A DNA stretch of 64,000 nt from Alteromonas naphthalenivorans (GCF_000213655.1 NC_015554.1:3224001-3288000); one strand, 5' to 3'. Shown: positions 45,322-54,947, counted from the first letter of the stretch. Notes: generated by a model from the letters alone, not told the origin. Translations and numbers: made by a program.

Positions 45322-46782
45322 TTAGGTATCACCATAAAAGCATGTTTCAACCGTGTTCTTATCAAGTAGTTTTGTTATGACAAAAACCTGATCTTCTGCT
45401 CGTAATACTGTGCTTCCTTTGGGGATAAGCGTACTTTCACCACGGGCGACTAACGCCACAACGGTATCTTCGGGTAACCCCAACTCTGAAATATATTTCC
45501 CGGTGGAAATTGACCTAGCGTGAAGTACTATTTCAATGAGCTCCCGTTTGTCTTTAGCCACTTTAACAATTTCTAGCGTGTTCGATTCGCCTCTGGGGTT
45601 TTCTAGCACCAACCTCAATTTGCGCGCGGCAAAGGGTAAACTTGCCCCTTGCAGTAAGGCTGAAATCATCACAATGAAGAACACCACGTTAAAAATAAGC
45701 TCGGCGCTGGGTAATTCAAAAATGAGTGGAAAAATTGCCAGAATAATAGGCACAGACCCACGAAGTCCTACCCAAGAAATAAGCACTGAAGCTTTAAATG
45801 AGAACCGACTGAGCAATAACAAAGGCATTGCCACGAGCGGCCGGGCCACAAAAATAAGTACTACCGCAATCAATAAGCCTTCTTTCCAAGTATGTAGAAG
45901 CTCAGAAGGGGTAACCAACAAGCCCAAAATAACGAACATCGCTATTTGGCTTAACCAAGCCAAGCCATCAATGAATACAAAGGTATTTCGTTGATAGGAA
46001 AATCGGCTATTACCCACAATTACGCCGGTAATAAAAGTCGCCAAAAATCCGCTACCATTTAAATTCGAGGCTAAACCAAAGGCCAAAACCCCGAATAACA
46101 TAACAAACACTGGATACAAACCAATCGCCATAAGCGTTACGCGCCTAAACAGCGCAACCGCTAGGCCACCTACCACAGCACCTGTAATGGCTCCCACGCC
46201 CATTTGACTAACAAACAATATGGCTAACTCTGTTGCCTTAGTACTGCTGTCTTGAATTAGGGTAATTAGTCCGATTGTGAGAAAAATAGCCATAGGATCG
46301 TTTGATGCGCTCTCAAGCTCTAACGTCGCTTTTATCCTAGAGGGGATAGTAATGCCCGCATTGCGCATTACAGAGAAGACAGCTGCGGCGTCAGTAGACC
46401 CTACGATTGCGCCAAGAAGCAGACCAAGATAGAGCGGCAAATCTAAAATATACATAGCTGCCACGCCCGTTATGGCGGCTGTACCTACCACACCAAATGA
46501 TGCCAGTAATGCGGCGGGTTTCCACGCCCGTTTTATAGACTTCTTTGAAGTTTGAAGGCCGCCATCGAACAGGATAAGTATAAGTGCAAAGGTACCAATG
46601 GAATGGGCAGCATCGGCATTATCAAAAGAAATGCGACCGATACCATCTTCACCGGCCAGCATGCCCACACCTAAAAAGAGGACCAATACCGGCACGCCAA
46701 AACGGGGGGACAGTTTGCTGACCAACACGCCAAATATCGCTAACAAAGCACTGAGTAGAATGATTTGGTCTACAGCAAACAC
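45322..46782 (-). CDS. Potassium/proton antiporter, CPA1 family (NhaP2/CvrA type)
   Basis: Inner-membrane cation/proton antiporter of 486 residues. About twelve membrane helices precede a cytoplasmic TrkA_C (RCK-C) domain at about 400-480 (ISELGLPEDTVVALVARGES, LRAEDQVFVIT). The ion-binding region is conserved: LFDGGLQTSKKSIKRAW, GAIVGSTDAAAVFSVMR and LELESASNDPMAIFLT with the paired polar-Asp site. The C-terminal domain is typical of NhaP2/CvrA proteins, which export potassium. Ion specificity cannot be told from the sequence alone. It is read toward rnpB and has a short 52-base gap to it. Confidence 0.9.
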   Translation of the reverse strand: MFAVDQIILLSALLAIFGVLVSKLSPRFGVPVLVLFLGVGMLAGEDGIGRISFDNADAAHSIGTFALILILFDGGLQTSKKSIKRAWKPAALLASFGVVGTAAITGVAAMYILDLPLYLGLLLGAIVGSTDAAAVFSVMRNAGITIPSRIKATLELESASNDPMAIFLTIGLITLIQDSSTKATELAILFVSQMGVGAITGAVVGGLAVALFRRVTLMAIGLYPVFVMLFGVLAFGLASNLNGSGFLATFITGVIVGNSRFSYQRNTFVFIDGLAWLSQIAMFVILGLLVTPSELLHTWKEGLLIAVVLIFVARPLVAMPLLLLSRFSFKASVLISWVGLRGSVPIILAIFPLIFELPSAELIFNVVFFIVMISALLQGASLPFAARKLRLVLENPRGESNTLEIVKVAKDKRELIEIVLHARSISTGKYISELGLPEDTVVALVARGESTLIPKGSTVLRAEDQVFVITKLLDKNTVETCFYGDT

Positions 46783-46872
46783 ACGTTATCTCCCTTTAAC
46801 TTAGTAATAACAGTATACAGATGAAATGAGTAAAGCGGTATTTCACCGCTCCACCAATTTCGATTTGAGCGG

Positions 46873-49473
46873 TTAAGGTATATGTGCCAGCGACGCTTTC
46901 ACCTCCTCAGAAGTAGGACGAAGTTGAGCCTTCCCTTTTTGCTCTCTACGTTTACCCAGCATGTGAAGTAACGATGAAGTAATAAACAAGGTCGATGAGG
47001 TGCCAATAACCACTGCAAATACCATGGGTACGGCAAAACTGCTAACTGCATCTCCCCCTACTAGCGCCATCGGTAGCAAAGCAAGCAGTGTGGTTAGCGA
47101 GGTAAATACCGTTCTGCTTAGCGTGCTATTTACCGCTTCGTTGATAATATCGGCCAGGGAACGCTCTGGACTAATGCGCAGCAACTCTCTTACGCGGTCT
47201 AACACTACCACTTTATCGTTAATTGAGTATCCTATTAAGGCCAGTAGCGCGGCCACTGCGGTAAGATTAAATTCAATACCGGTTAAGGCAATAAACCCAA
47301 TGGTTTTAGTTAAATCAAGTAGCACGGTAAGTAAGGCGGCGGTAGCAAAATGCGCTTCAAACTGAAACCACAAATAGGCCAACATTCCACCACCAGCAAT
47401 AAGCAAAGCTAGAATAGACAAGTCGGCAAAGCCATCACTTACTTTCGGGCCTACAACATCAACCTTGTTGAATATCACGGTACTGTCGGCGTCTTGTATC
47501 ACCTGTTTTAGCGCTTCGATATTACTACCTTGCGTGGCTACGGTACTGGATCCGGCATTAGCTTCTGCAATAGGTACAGTGTTCGATTGTTCTGATACGG
47601 GCGCACGCAATAAGTACTGATTTTCGGCGCCATATTCTTGAATAGCAATGTCTTCAAAATGGTGTTGTTTTAGCACTGTGCGCAATTGTTCAGTAGAAAG
47701 TTGAGGCGCAGAAATTTCCATCATGGTACCGCCGGTGAAGTCTACCCCGTATTGCAAGCCAGGTTTAAAGAAGAACGCCATGGAACACAGGGTTAATATC
47801 AGTGAAACACTCAAAGCTATCTTTTTAGATTTTAGAAAGTTAAACGGCCCTAATTTATCCGCCATGGTTAACAATGGCGAAGATAAATTGATTGGCTCTC
47901 TTTGATGCTTTCTTGTTGCTCGCTGCATAAGCAACTTAGTAAGCGCCACCGAAGTAAACAGTGAAGTTATCAAGCCTATTGCAATAGTGACGGCAAAACC
48001 TTTCACTGGTCCACTACCAAAAACAAACAATAAGCTAACGGCAATAAGGGTTGTGAAGTTTGAATCAACAATAGTACCAAACGCCTTATCAAAACCAATT
48101 TTCAGGGCACTACCTGCTGGCCTGCCTTTTTTCGTTTCCTCACGAATACGTTCGTTAATGAGGATATTTGCATCTACCGCCATGCCCATAGTGAGTATCA
48201 GCCCAGCAATACCAGGCAGAGTAAGTGTGGCGCCAAACAACGTAAGCACACCAAATACCAGCGCCATATTCACCGTAAGCGCAACACTCGCAATTGCGCC
48301 CCAGCGACCGTAAATACCCACCATAAAGACTAAAACGCCCAGCGCCCCCGCAATGCCACTTTTTACGCCGGTTTCAATAGCATCGCTACCTAAATCCGGC
48401 CCTACAGTGCGCTCTTCAATAATATGCAGCGGTACAGGTAATGCGCCTGTACGTAGCATCAGTGCCACGTCCTGCGCTTCGCTCATGGTAAAGCTACCGG
48501 TAATCTCGCCTCTGCCCCCAGGAATAACGCTATTGATAACCGGCGCCGTGACGACCGTGTCATCTAGCACTACCGCTAGCACGCGACCAATATTGTTTTT
48601 AGTCATGGTAGCGAATTGTCGAGCGCCATCGTTATCTAAACGAAACGTCACCACGGGTTGGCTGGTTTCAGGGCTAAACACTGCTGCTGCGTCGGTAATA
48701 TGTTCACCTTCTAGCGCAACATGCTTTTCAAGTAAGTACTGCCTGCCGTTAATGTCAGCCCGAGTAAAGCTCTCGCTATTTTTCACCTGCGTTTGCCAGT
48801 GAAAACGCATTTGCGCTGTAGTACCGAGTAAGGCTTTTACACTTGCTGGGTCTGAAATACCGGGCATTTGCACTAAAATAGCATCGCTACCTTGGCGGGT
48901 TACACTTGGCTCTGTGAGGCCAGTCTCGTCAAGTCGCTTGCGAACCACTTCAAGGCTGCGATTAATGGCATCTTTTACTACCGCTGCTTGATACTTCTCA
49001 GTAAGGGTAAGGTCAATCACATTCCCTTTTTGGCTAATACCTTTTGGAGCAGTGCCCTGCTGCGTTATGCCCTGCTTCGTTATAAGTAGCGCGCTACTAC
49101 CATCAGATTGCAGCGACACTTCCTTTGCCCGCTGTTTAACTTTGTAGAGGTCATCTGGGTTCGAAAGCGTAAATTGGACTGCCAACGCGTGTTTGGAAGT
49201 ATGTTTAACATAGCGAATGTTTTGCTCTCTTAAGTCACTAAAAAGCGCAGAGGAGTAGGTATCTAACTGCCGAGCAAACAACGCATCAGTATCGGCTTCT
49301 AATAATAAATGTGAGCCACCTTGTAAATCTAAACCAAGCGAAAGCGTGTGTTGGCTGTACCACTGCGGTACATGCTGCTTAAGTGAATCGGGCAACATAT
49401 TGGGGGCGGCGCTAAGTAAGCCTAGTAAAATAACCAGCGCATACACTAGGCCACGAAATGAAAATCGTGTCAT
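46873..49473 (-). CDS. secDF: Fused protein-export subunit SecDF
   Basis: One 866-residue chain carries SecD (about 1-520) and SecF (about 550-850). SecD part: TM1, LGLDLQGGSHLLLEAD, periplasmic P1 domain with VRKRLDETGLTEPSVTRQG, then GLILTMGMAVDANILINERI. SecF part: YGVDFTGGTMMEISAP and LIGYSINDKVVVLDRVREL. Each half has six membrane helices; the complex uses proton flow to pull secreted proteins out of SecYEG. The linker near residues 130-150 holds a short QGxxxxG repeat. No yajC is adjacent. Gammaproteobacteria usually have separate secD and secF, so this is probably an additional paralogue. AGGA precedes the ATG. Confidence 0.92.
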   Translation of the reverse strand: MTRFSFRGLVYALVILLGLLSAAPNMLPDSLKQHVPQWYSQHTLSLGLDLQGGSHLLLEADTDALFARQLDTYSSALFSDLREQNIRYVKHTSKHALAVQFTLSNPDDLYKVKQRAKEVSLQSDGSSALLITKQGITQQGTAPKGISQKGNVIDLTLTEKYQAAVVKDAINRSLEVVRKRLDETGLTEPSVTRQGSDAILVQMPGISDPASVKALLGTTAQMRFHWQTQVKNSESFTRADINGRQYLLEKHVALEGEHITDAAAVFSPETSQPVVTFRLDNDGARQFATMTKNNIGRVLAVVLDDTVVTAPVINSVIPGGRGEITGSFTMSEAQDVALMLRTGALPVPLHIIEERTVGPDLGSDAIETGVKSGIAGALGVLVFMVGIYGRWGAIASVALTVNMALVFGVLTLFGATLTLPGIAGLILTMGMAVDANILINERIREETKKGRPAGSALKIGFDKAFGTIVDSNFTTLIAVSLLFVFGSGPVKGFAVTIAIGLITSLFTSVALTKLLMQRATRKHQREPINLSSPLLTMADKLGPFNFLKSKKIALSVSLILTLCSMAFFFKPGLQYGVDFTGGTMMEISAPQLSTEQLRTVLKQHHFEDIAIQEYGAENQYLLRAPVSEQSNTVPIAEANAGSSTVATQGSNIEALKQVIQDADSTVIFNKVDVVGPKVSDGFADLSILALLIAGGGMLAYLWFQFEAHFATAALLTVLLDLTKTIGFIALTGIEFNLTAVAALLALIGYSINDKVVVLDRVRELLRISPERSLADIINEAVNSTLSRTVFTSLTTLLALLPMALVGGDAVSSFAVPMVFAVVIGTSSTLFITSSLLHMLGKRREQKGKAQLRPTSEEVKASLAHIP

Positions 49474-49542
49474 AAAAATCCTGCAATAAACCTTTAAAAA
49501 ATGAGAAGCACTGCAAGTGCAGCGCGTGATATCAGTAAGGTA

Positions 49543-49950
49543 TTACAGGGAAGAAGGTGGGCCGCGATTCGATATGCCCTTCCAATAAAAGGCAATATAT
49601 TCAAAGGGACTGCTAAAGATAGCATTCGAGAAATCGACGAGAGCTAAATGATTTTGATATCCAAAGAGAAGTAGATGTTCATCTGAATTATCTAAATCGG
49701 CATCTTGCTGTTGACTGTGCTGGGCAAACCCAAAGCGTGTAGCAACAGAAAGGCCGAAGTCGGAAAAGGATATCTGCGGGGTTTGCTCATTAAAAGATGC
49801 GGTATCGTTTGCACAATAGGCTGAAAATGGCGCGCTGAACACAAGCACCGACACCACAATAGAAAATACCCACGCGTAAACTGAAGACGCGTAGTTTTTC
49901 TGAGAAGGTGAATGATCGTCATTGTGACGTTCAGGCATAAAACGATGCAT
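49543..49950 (-). CDS. Small secreted protein of unknown function
   Basis: Unrecognised 135-residue protein. A cytoplasmic leader of about 22 residues precedes a signal-like helix (YAWVFSIVVSVLVFSAPFSA) with a cleavage-type AYCAN. The mature part is acidic (DADLDNSDEHLLL) and ends NRGPPSSL; several small DUF2946-like envelope proteins end in a similar R-x-PP motif, a weak hint only. The ribosome site is poor; a second ATG at 49938 is possible. It lies 69 bases before secDF on the same strand and may be co-transcribed with it. Confidence 0.5.
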   Translation of the reverse strand: MHRFMPERHNDDHSPSQKNYASSVYAWVFSIVVSVLVFSAPFSAYCANDTASFNEQTPQISFSDFGLSVATRFGFAQHSQQQDADLDNSDEHLLLFGYQNHLALVDFSNAIFSSPFEYIAFYWKGISNRGPPSSL

Positions 49951-50232
49951 AAGGGCGGTAGTGATAACTTTCTATTATTCCGTTGCGCTGTATATGGGTA
50001 CGAAATAGTGAAAAGCAAATAACGGGCATAAATAATGGGGGGCAGTTTTACTTAATAGGAAAATTCCCAGCCGATAATACGAGCCCTCATCATCCCTCGA
50101 CAAAAATGTGCAAATGAAGTCGACCAACCTTGATCCATACAAAAATCTCCTCTAGACAAGTTAAAAAATATTAATCTCTTTGGCGACTACTTCGGTACAA
50201 ATTATCTCAACAGGCAGAACAAGGAGAATTTC

Positions 50233-50661
50233 ATGTCATCAACATCAACAGTCTTATCAGAATTATGTCATTTGGATTTTGACGCCCTAGCGGCTTATGA
50301 GGCCTCTCTTGAACGTATTGAAGATGCAAGTCTTAAAGACACTATCGCCACGTTCAGAGACGATCATAAAGCTCATATCGACGCTCTTAACACCATGTTG
50401 GTTCAAAGAGGTGAAGATAAAGTTACCGAGGCTGACTTTAAGAAAGTGCTAACCAAAGGCAAAGTGGTGATAGCTGGGCTTATTAATGACAAAGCTATCT
50501 TAAAAGCGATGGTAGTGAACGAAGAAGTTACCACCAAAGCTTATGAAAAAGCCTTAGATCATGATGGCTTTTCTGCAGCAGAGCGAGTCGCAATTGAAGG
50601 GCATTGGGCCGATGAAAAGCGTCACAAGCATTGGTTTTCTGAAGCGGCGAAACGCGAATAA
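50233..50661 (+). CDS. Ferritin-like DUF2383/PA2169-family protein
   Basis: A 142-residue four-helix bundle. Helix 1 LCHLDFDALAAYEASLERI, helix 2 TIATFRDDHKAHIDALNTML, helix 3 around VVNEEVTTKAYEKALDH, helix 4 GHWADEKRHKHWFSEAA. Glu and His residues recur at spacings expected for a di-iron or related metal site. Family members are linked to stress tolerance but have no established reaction. AAGGAG lies upstream of the ATG. It ends before a hairpin terminator and is probably monocistronic. Confidence 0.85.
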   Translation: MSSTSTVLSELCHLDFDALAAYEASLERIEDASLKDTIATFRDDHKAHIDALNTMLVQRGEDKVTEADFKKVLTKGKVVIAGLINDKAILKAMVVNEEVTTKAYEKALDHDGFSAAERVAIEGHWADEKRHKHWFSEAAKRE

Positions 50662-50672
50662 ATAAATTAATG

Positions 50673-50709
50673 GGGTCAGTGTAAGTTAAACCTAAAAGCA
50701 CACTGACCC
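50673..50709 (+). terminator. Terminator after the DUF2383 gene
   Basis: GGGTCAGTGT and ACACTGACCC pair perfectly around a 17-base loop and are followed by TTTT. The loop is longer than usual, but the stem is strong and sits 12 bases after the stop codon. Confidence 0.65.
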
Positions 50710-50744
50710 TTTTCGTTGTCAACAGCCACGTGAAGGAATACATC

Positions 50745-51269
50745 ATGTTTAGCGCCATCCCTACCCTAGATTTACTGCTAAAAGGCTTACTGTTAACCAC
50801 CATGGGGATGTTCTGGGTGGTGCTGCTGGTACGCGTGAATGGGTTGCGTTCCTTTTCTAAAATGACCAATTTTGATTTTGTGATGACAGTAGCAGTAGGT
50901 TCATTGCTAGCAAGTGCGTCTCAAACTAATAGTTGGAGCGCGTTTTTTCAGGCAATGATTGCTATGGCAGCATTGTTCTTAGTGCAGTTCGTCACTGCCC
51001 GATTGCGCAGACGTTCCGATAAAATTGAAGCACTTATGCAGAATACCCCTGTTATATTGATGCGCGACGGTGAAATTATCGATTCTGCGCTAGCCGAAAC
51101 GCGGGTCGCCCGTAGCGATCTCATGGCAAAGCTTCGAGAGGCGAACGTGCTTAACATGCAGCAAGTGAGAGCGGTAGTACTGGAAACCACCGGCGACATT
51201 TCTGTGCTTCACGGCAACCATTGTGCAGATGACATGCTAGAAGGCACTAAAACTATTGGTCATCGATGA
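50745..51269 (+). CDS. DUF421 (YetF-like) membrane protein
   Basis: A 174-residue protein with three N-terminal membrane helices (to about residue 85) and a small C-terminal cytoplasmic domain. Family marks: LLVRVNGLRSFSKMTNFDFV and VAVGSLLASA, then NTPVILMRDGEIID and DLMAKLREANVLNMQQVRAVVLE. YetF-type proteins have no defined biochemical role. The ATG at 50745 has GGAA at good spacing; a GTG at 50730 is in frame but less likely. It is convergent with the AraC-type gene at 51298, only 28 bases away. Confidence 0.88.
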   Translation: MFSAIPTLDLLLKGLLLTTMGMFWVVLLVRVNGLRSFSKMTNFDFVMTVAVGSLLASASQTNSWSAFFQAMIAMAALFLVQFVTARLRRRSDKIEALMQNTPVILMRDGEIIDSALAETRVARSDLMAKLREANVLNMQQVRAVVLETTGDISVLHGNHCADDMLEGTKTIGHR

Positions 51270-51297
51270 TTCTTAGTGTAAATCTGAACTGCTGTTT

Positions 51298-52497
51298 TTA
51301 TAGGATTGGCACACTACAATTCATTGTGCTTCCCTGCTTTCTATATTCATTTGGCATTTGCCCTGAAATAGCTTTAAACACCCGATTGAATGTTGCTAAG
51401 GACGAGAACCCACTCTCCAATACTATTACCAAAATGCTCCATTGCTGGCATTCGTTGCTTCGTAATAATTGCTTAGCGTGTTTTACCCTGAACTGATTTA
51501 CGAAAAGGTTGAAGTTGGCAGTAGCAAAATAGCCTCTGATGACCTTGCTTACTTTGTATTCCGACGTGTTCAACGCTTGCGCTAAATGAGCAATTTTTAA
51601 GTTTGGCTGCAGGAATATTTGTTCTTGATGAATTAACCTATTTATTCCTTTCACTATAGACATATCAATGGCTTCATCTTGTTGTATTGCACCGCCCTCA
51701 CTGCAAGTGCTAGTGAGACAAGAAGAATCAGACATGCCGCCATTTAATGATTGACTAGCTGTGTCAGCGTTAACTTGATTTCGTGGTTCATTCTGTTGTT
51801 GTTTTTTTATTTGGCCGCTAAGTCGAACACTCATTTTTTGCGCGTGAACCACGTACTGAATAGCGCCAAGAATTAGCATTGCCGAAGAACATATTAACCA
51901 GGGTGCGTAATATTCAATTTCTGAGGGCGTGAATAGAAACTTAGGTAATATTGAAGAATTAAATAAGCCTAGGAAAAAGGCAGTGGCAAAAACAATCGAC
52001 TGGCGCTTTTGTGTGGTATTTTTGTTCTCGAACCCGCGTAGAGCTTCCCAAAAAGACAACGCTAAAATGCTTGATGAAAGCAAAGTCGTAATTTCATTCA
52101 TTCCCTGTTTAAGTTTAAGCATCTGTGCTTGGTTTAGCAGGTGTGGAATATCGCTCGATACTACTAAGTGCCACGTTTGATTAAATATCACTAATCCTGC
52201 AATCACAAATGCGACTGCAAAGTGCCTACGACTTAAGGGGTTGTGTTCTCGAAATAACGTTCTTGCAATTAACCAAACCACATTGCATGTCGCACAGGTT
52301 GCTAGCCCAATAACATATTGATATACACCAAGGGTGTCAGCACTCAATTTCTGCGTGGCCATCATACAAAGCGATGCACTAAATATGGCAACTAAATAGT
52401 TTACCGATTGCTTATCTTTTTTAAGTGCATGAGTAAGCATTGTGCTCAAACTACAGCACACTAAAAGGTAATAAGGTAACTCGTTATGCCATGCCAC
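51298..52497 (-). CDS. Membrane-anchored AraC-family regulator
   Basis: A 399-residue protein with about seven membrane helices in the first ~225 residues, a polar linker (KKQQQNEPRNQVNADTA), then a C-terminal AraC helix-turn-helix pair (LKIAHLAQALNTSEYKVSKV and WSILVIVLESGFSSLATFNR). This layout is that of transmembrane one-component regulators. Ligand unknown. Its upstream region faces a DUF2306 membrane protein at 53961, from which it is now separated by an IS3 insertion. Control of that gene is an inference from divergent orientation. Confidence 0.85.
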   Translation of the reverse strand: MAWHNELPYYLLVCCSLSTMLTHALKKDKQSVNYLVAIFSASLCMMATQKLSADTLGVYQYVIGLATCATCNVVWLIARTLFREHNPLSRRHFAVAFVIAGLVIFNQTWHLVVSSDIPHLLNQAQMLKLKQGMNEITTLLSSSILALSFWEALRGFENKNTTQKRQSIVFATAFFLGLFNSSILPKFLFTPSEIEYYAPWLICSSAMLILGAIQYVVHAQKMSVRLSGQIKKQQQNEPRNQVNADTASQSLNGGMSDSSCLTSTCSEGGAIQQDEAIDMSIVKGINRLIHQEQIFLQPNLKIAHLAQALNTSEYKVSKVIRGYFATANFNLFVNQFRVKHAKQLLRSNECQQWSILVIVLESGFSSLATFNRVFKAISGQMPNEYRKQGSTMNCSVPIL

Positions 52498-52636
52498 AGG
52501 GGTTCTACGCCTTAATATATAGCTCTGCCCTCAGTGTAAGAAGAATCACCGCCAAGCACAAAAGAACTTTGTTAAGGAGTATGTCAAAAGCCCCAACTTA
52601 AGGTATTCATTTTTCGAATTTGAGAAGAATGAGCCC

Positions 52637-52672
52637 TGACGTGGTCAACCAAAATCACACAACCCAGTTAAG
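52637..52672 (+). repeat. IS3 terminal inverted repeat, left
   Basis: Starts TGACGTGGTCAACC and ends CCCAGTTAAG. It matches the right end in most positions with one gap, and the orfB stop codon lies inside it. Confidence 0.9.
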
Positions 52673-53495
52673 CCGCTTTTTGTAAGTTAGCCATGTCAGC
52701 CTCATATTGATTTGGACTCTTGTAATCCAGATATGAGTGCATTCGCTGACTGTTATAAAACATAGTGATGTATTGCAGAATATCCTGCTGGGCAGCACGG
52801 CGACTCTGGTAGTGACGCCACTGCACTCGCTCTTGTTTCAATGTGCCGAAGAAGCTTTCTACGACGGCATTGTCCCAACAATCACCTTTCCTGCTCATGC
52901 TACCTGTTACCTTGTATTGCGTCAGTAACTGTCTAAATTGTCGGCTTGCGTATTGAGAGCCGCGATCCGAATGATGTATCAGGCCCACTTTAGGTTTACG
53001 TTGCCACAAAGCCATCGTTAAGGCATCACACACAAGCTGGGCATTCATCCGCGATGCCATACTCCAGCCCACGATTTTTCGTGAGAATAAGTCAATCACT
53101 ACGGCCAGATACAGCCAGCCTTCTTGCGTCCAGATGTAGGTAATGTCAGAGACATACGCCTGGTCTGGCTTTTGAGCATCAAAGTCGCGTGACAGCACGT
53201 TATCGAAGACAGGTTGCTGATGGTCGCTGTTAGTCGTGACTTTGTATTTTCTACGTCGTCTGACGCTCACTCCAGCTTCTTTCATCAAGGCTCTCGTTCG
53301 CTGTTTTCCAACCGGATAACCAAGCGAATTCAACGCGCGTTTCATACGTCTTACGCCATAGGTAAAGTCACTGGCATCTGCTACTTTCTGTACCCACTCA
53401 ATTAACTCATCATGTTGCGGATCCGGTTCAATGTGTTCCTTGCGTCGCACGGCACTATAGTAATTACAGCGACTGACACCAAGAATCTCGCACAT
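52668..53495 (-). CDS. IS3 transposase OrfB, DDE integrase core
   Basis: Catalytic part of the transposase, 275 residues from the first internal start. The rve integrase domain has the DDE residues in [22 protein letters not shown] and [18 protein letters not shown]. It is normally made as an OrfAB fusion: the frame is open back to an AAAAAAG heptamer at 53576-53582, where a -1 shift from orfA joins the two. The N-terminal HTH_21-like segment ([15 protein letters not shown]) is present. Confidence 0.95.
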   Translation of the reverse strand: MCEILGVSRCNYYSAVRRKEHIEPDPQHDELIEWVQKVADASDFTYGVRRMKRALNSLGYPVGKQRTRALMKEAGVSVRRRRKYKVTTNSDHQQPVFDNVLSRDFDAQKPDQAYVSDITYIWTQEGWLYLAVVIDLFSRKIVGWSMASRMNAQLVCDALTMALWQRKPKVGLIHHSDRGSQYASRQFRQLLTQYKVTGSMSRKGDCWDNAVVESFFGTLKQERVQWRHYQSRRAAQQDILQYITMFYNSQRMHSYLDYKSPNQYEADMANLQKAA

Positions 53496-53542
53496 CAGGC
53501 TAATCGGCCAGGTCTTCTTATGTTGGGTGATGAAACCGTATT

Positions 53543-53836
53543 TTACTTGGTTTCTTTGGCAAAGAAGACCGTTGCCTTTTTTAAGATCTCTTTCTCCATT
53601 TTCAGGCGCTTATTCTCTGCTCGCAGTTGGCGAATTTCTTCCTGCTCGGGCGTCAACTTACCATTGCCACGAAATGCGTGAGCCCCTTCTGATTCTTGCT
53701 CTTTAAGCCAGCGGCCTAACATATTGGCACTGATACCAAGACTGCGAGCAGCCTCAGTAATCTTGTAATTTTGTTCTGTAACCAGACTCACCGCATCCAG
53801 TTTGAATTCTTTCGAGTAGCTTTTTCGGGTTTTCAT
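53543..53836 (-). CDS. IS3 transposase OrfA, helix-turn-helix
   Basis: A 97-residue DNA-binding subunit: helix-turn-helix ([40 protein letters not shown]) and a leucine-zipper-like C-terminus ([20 protein letters not shown]). The ATG at 53836 has GGAG five bases upstream. Frameshifting at AAAAAAG near the 3' end makes the OrfAB transposase. Confidence 0.95.
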   Translation of the reverse strand: MKTRKSYSKEFKLDAVSLVTEQNYKITEAARSLGISANMLGRWLKEQESEGAHAFRGNGKLTPEQEEIRQLRAENKRLKMEKEILKKATVFFAKETK

Positions 53837-53862
53837 ATACACTCCAGTTGAGATAATTATCT

Positions 53863-53897
53863 CTTAACTGGGTGTGTGAATCTATTGGAGCACGTCA
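53863..53897 (-). repeat. IS3 terminal inverted repeat, right
   Basis: On the minus strand it begins TGACGTGCTCCAAT and ends CCCAGTTAAG, mirroring the left end. Confidence 0.9.
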
Positions 53898-53960
53898 CCC
53901 TTATTTTCTATACGATAGAGGGACATTAGAGGGCAAAGCATTTATTCAAGAGGCAAAGAT

Positions 53961-54863
53961 ATGTTGGCGAAAAGTACCTTAGCACCGGTTTCTCTTAAAC
54001 CTGACCCCCCAACTCCCGATCCACTAACACCCACTACTGCGACACCCACTAGCTTATCAGCCGCATCGAAACTTTATGAGGCGAGTCAGAAAATAGCATT
54101 TTCTTGTTTGCTCATCGCACAAGCTTTTTTTGTTAGTTATCTGATTGCAGGCTATGGCTTTACAGTTGTGACTGTTGGAGTATCTCAATGGAATCGCTTT
54201 AATAGCACGGCCTATGTTGCGGGCGACTCACTTGGCAATGGGATGTACGCCGCGCATGTTTTATTGGCGATAGTAATGATTATTGGCGGAAGCTTGCAGC
54301 TAGTACCAGCCATTAGGCGTAACTATAAAACGTTTCACAAATACAATGGCCGGCTTTTTGTCACCCTTGCGTGCAGTATCTCGCTAGCGGGCATGTATCT
54401 CCTGTTATCTCGGGGTACCGTTGGGAATCCTTTACTACATGGGTTAACGGCTTTTTCAGGCGTGATGGTGATTGTAAGTAGTTTCTTTGCGATTCGTGCC
54501 ATAAGAAACGCTAACGTGACGCTACATCAAAGGTGGGCGCTACATTTGTTTTTAGCCGCCAATGGCGTGCTCTTTTTTAGGTTATTCATATTCGCTTGGA
54601 TGACACTTTTTGGCACTCTTGGCATTAATACTGCCGACTTTACTGGCCCTGCCGTAATAAGTGTCAGTGTGCTGTCTTACGTAGCCCCTCATATTATTGC
54701 GCAGTTAATTTGGGTGGTTAAAGTGACTGCTACTGGCAATACCAATCGAGTATCCCTACTCAAAAACCTAATAAGCGTAACGCTGCTTGTTGTCTCTGCT
54801 GTGTTTATTATTGGTCTTTTTGGCTTAACATTAGGGAGTTGGTATCCCGCCGTTGTCGCGTAG
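53961..54863 (+). CDS. DUF2306 membrane protein
   Basis: A 300-residue polytopic membrane protein with about seven helices after a proline/threonine-rich N-terminal tail of about 35 residues. DUF2306 features: a long extracytoplasmic loop after TM1, GMYAAHVLLAIVMIIGGSLQ, then KTFHKYNGRLFVTLACSISL and TLHQRWALHLFLAANGVLFF, with histidines on helix ends that could bind heme or metal. No activity is known. The gene's promoter region was split from the divergent AraC-type gene by the IS3 element 63 bases upstream, and a T-rich stretch of the element end now precedes it. Confidence 0.82.
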   Translation: MLAKSTLAPVSLKPDPPTPDPLTPTTATPTSLSAASKLYEASQKIAFSCLLIAQAFFVSYLIAGYGFTVVTVGVSQWNRFNSTAYVAGDSLGNGMYAAHVLLAIVMIIGGSLQLVPAIRRNYKTFHKYNGRLFVTLACSISLAGMYLLLSRGTVGNPLLHGLTAFSGVMVIVSSFFAIRAIRNANVTLHQRWALHLFLAANGVLFFRLFIFAWMTLFGTLGINTADFTGPAVISVSVLSYVAPHIIAQLIWVVKVTATGNTNRVSLLKNLISVTLLVVSAVFIIGLFGLTLGSWYPAVVA

Positions 54864-54920
54864 TTTTCATCTTAAAATCAGTCCGAGCCATTTATACTTT
54901 TGCCAAGTCTATCCAAACGA

Positions 54921-54947
54921 AAAAGCCCTCAATCATAGAGGGCTTTT
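54921..54947 (+). terminator. Terminator after the DUF2306 gene
   Basis: AAAAGCCCTC and GAGGGCTTTT arms around a seven-base loop, with T4 in the 3' arm. Confidence 0.85.

Larger units (their letters stand above)
52637..53897 (-). mobile_element. Complete IS3-family insertion sequence, 1261 bp
   Basis: It is bounded by imperfect inverted repeats of about 35 bases starting TGACGTG, and flanked by a 3-base direct repeat CCC (52634-52636 and 53898-53900), the target-duplication size of IS3 elements. It contains orfA and orfB on the minus strand with an A6G frameshift site between them. All parts look intact, so it may still be active. It sits in the intergenic region between an AraC-type regulator and a DUF2306 gene. 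Confidence 0.95.

Noticed and set aside
45041..45369. Two overlapping plus-strand open frames of 81 and 93 residues
   Set aside because: They lie across RNase P RNA on the opposite strand; the sequence is explained by rnpB.
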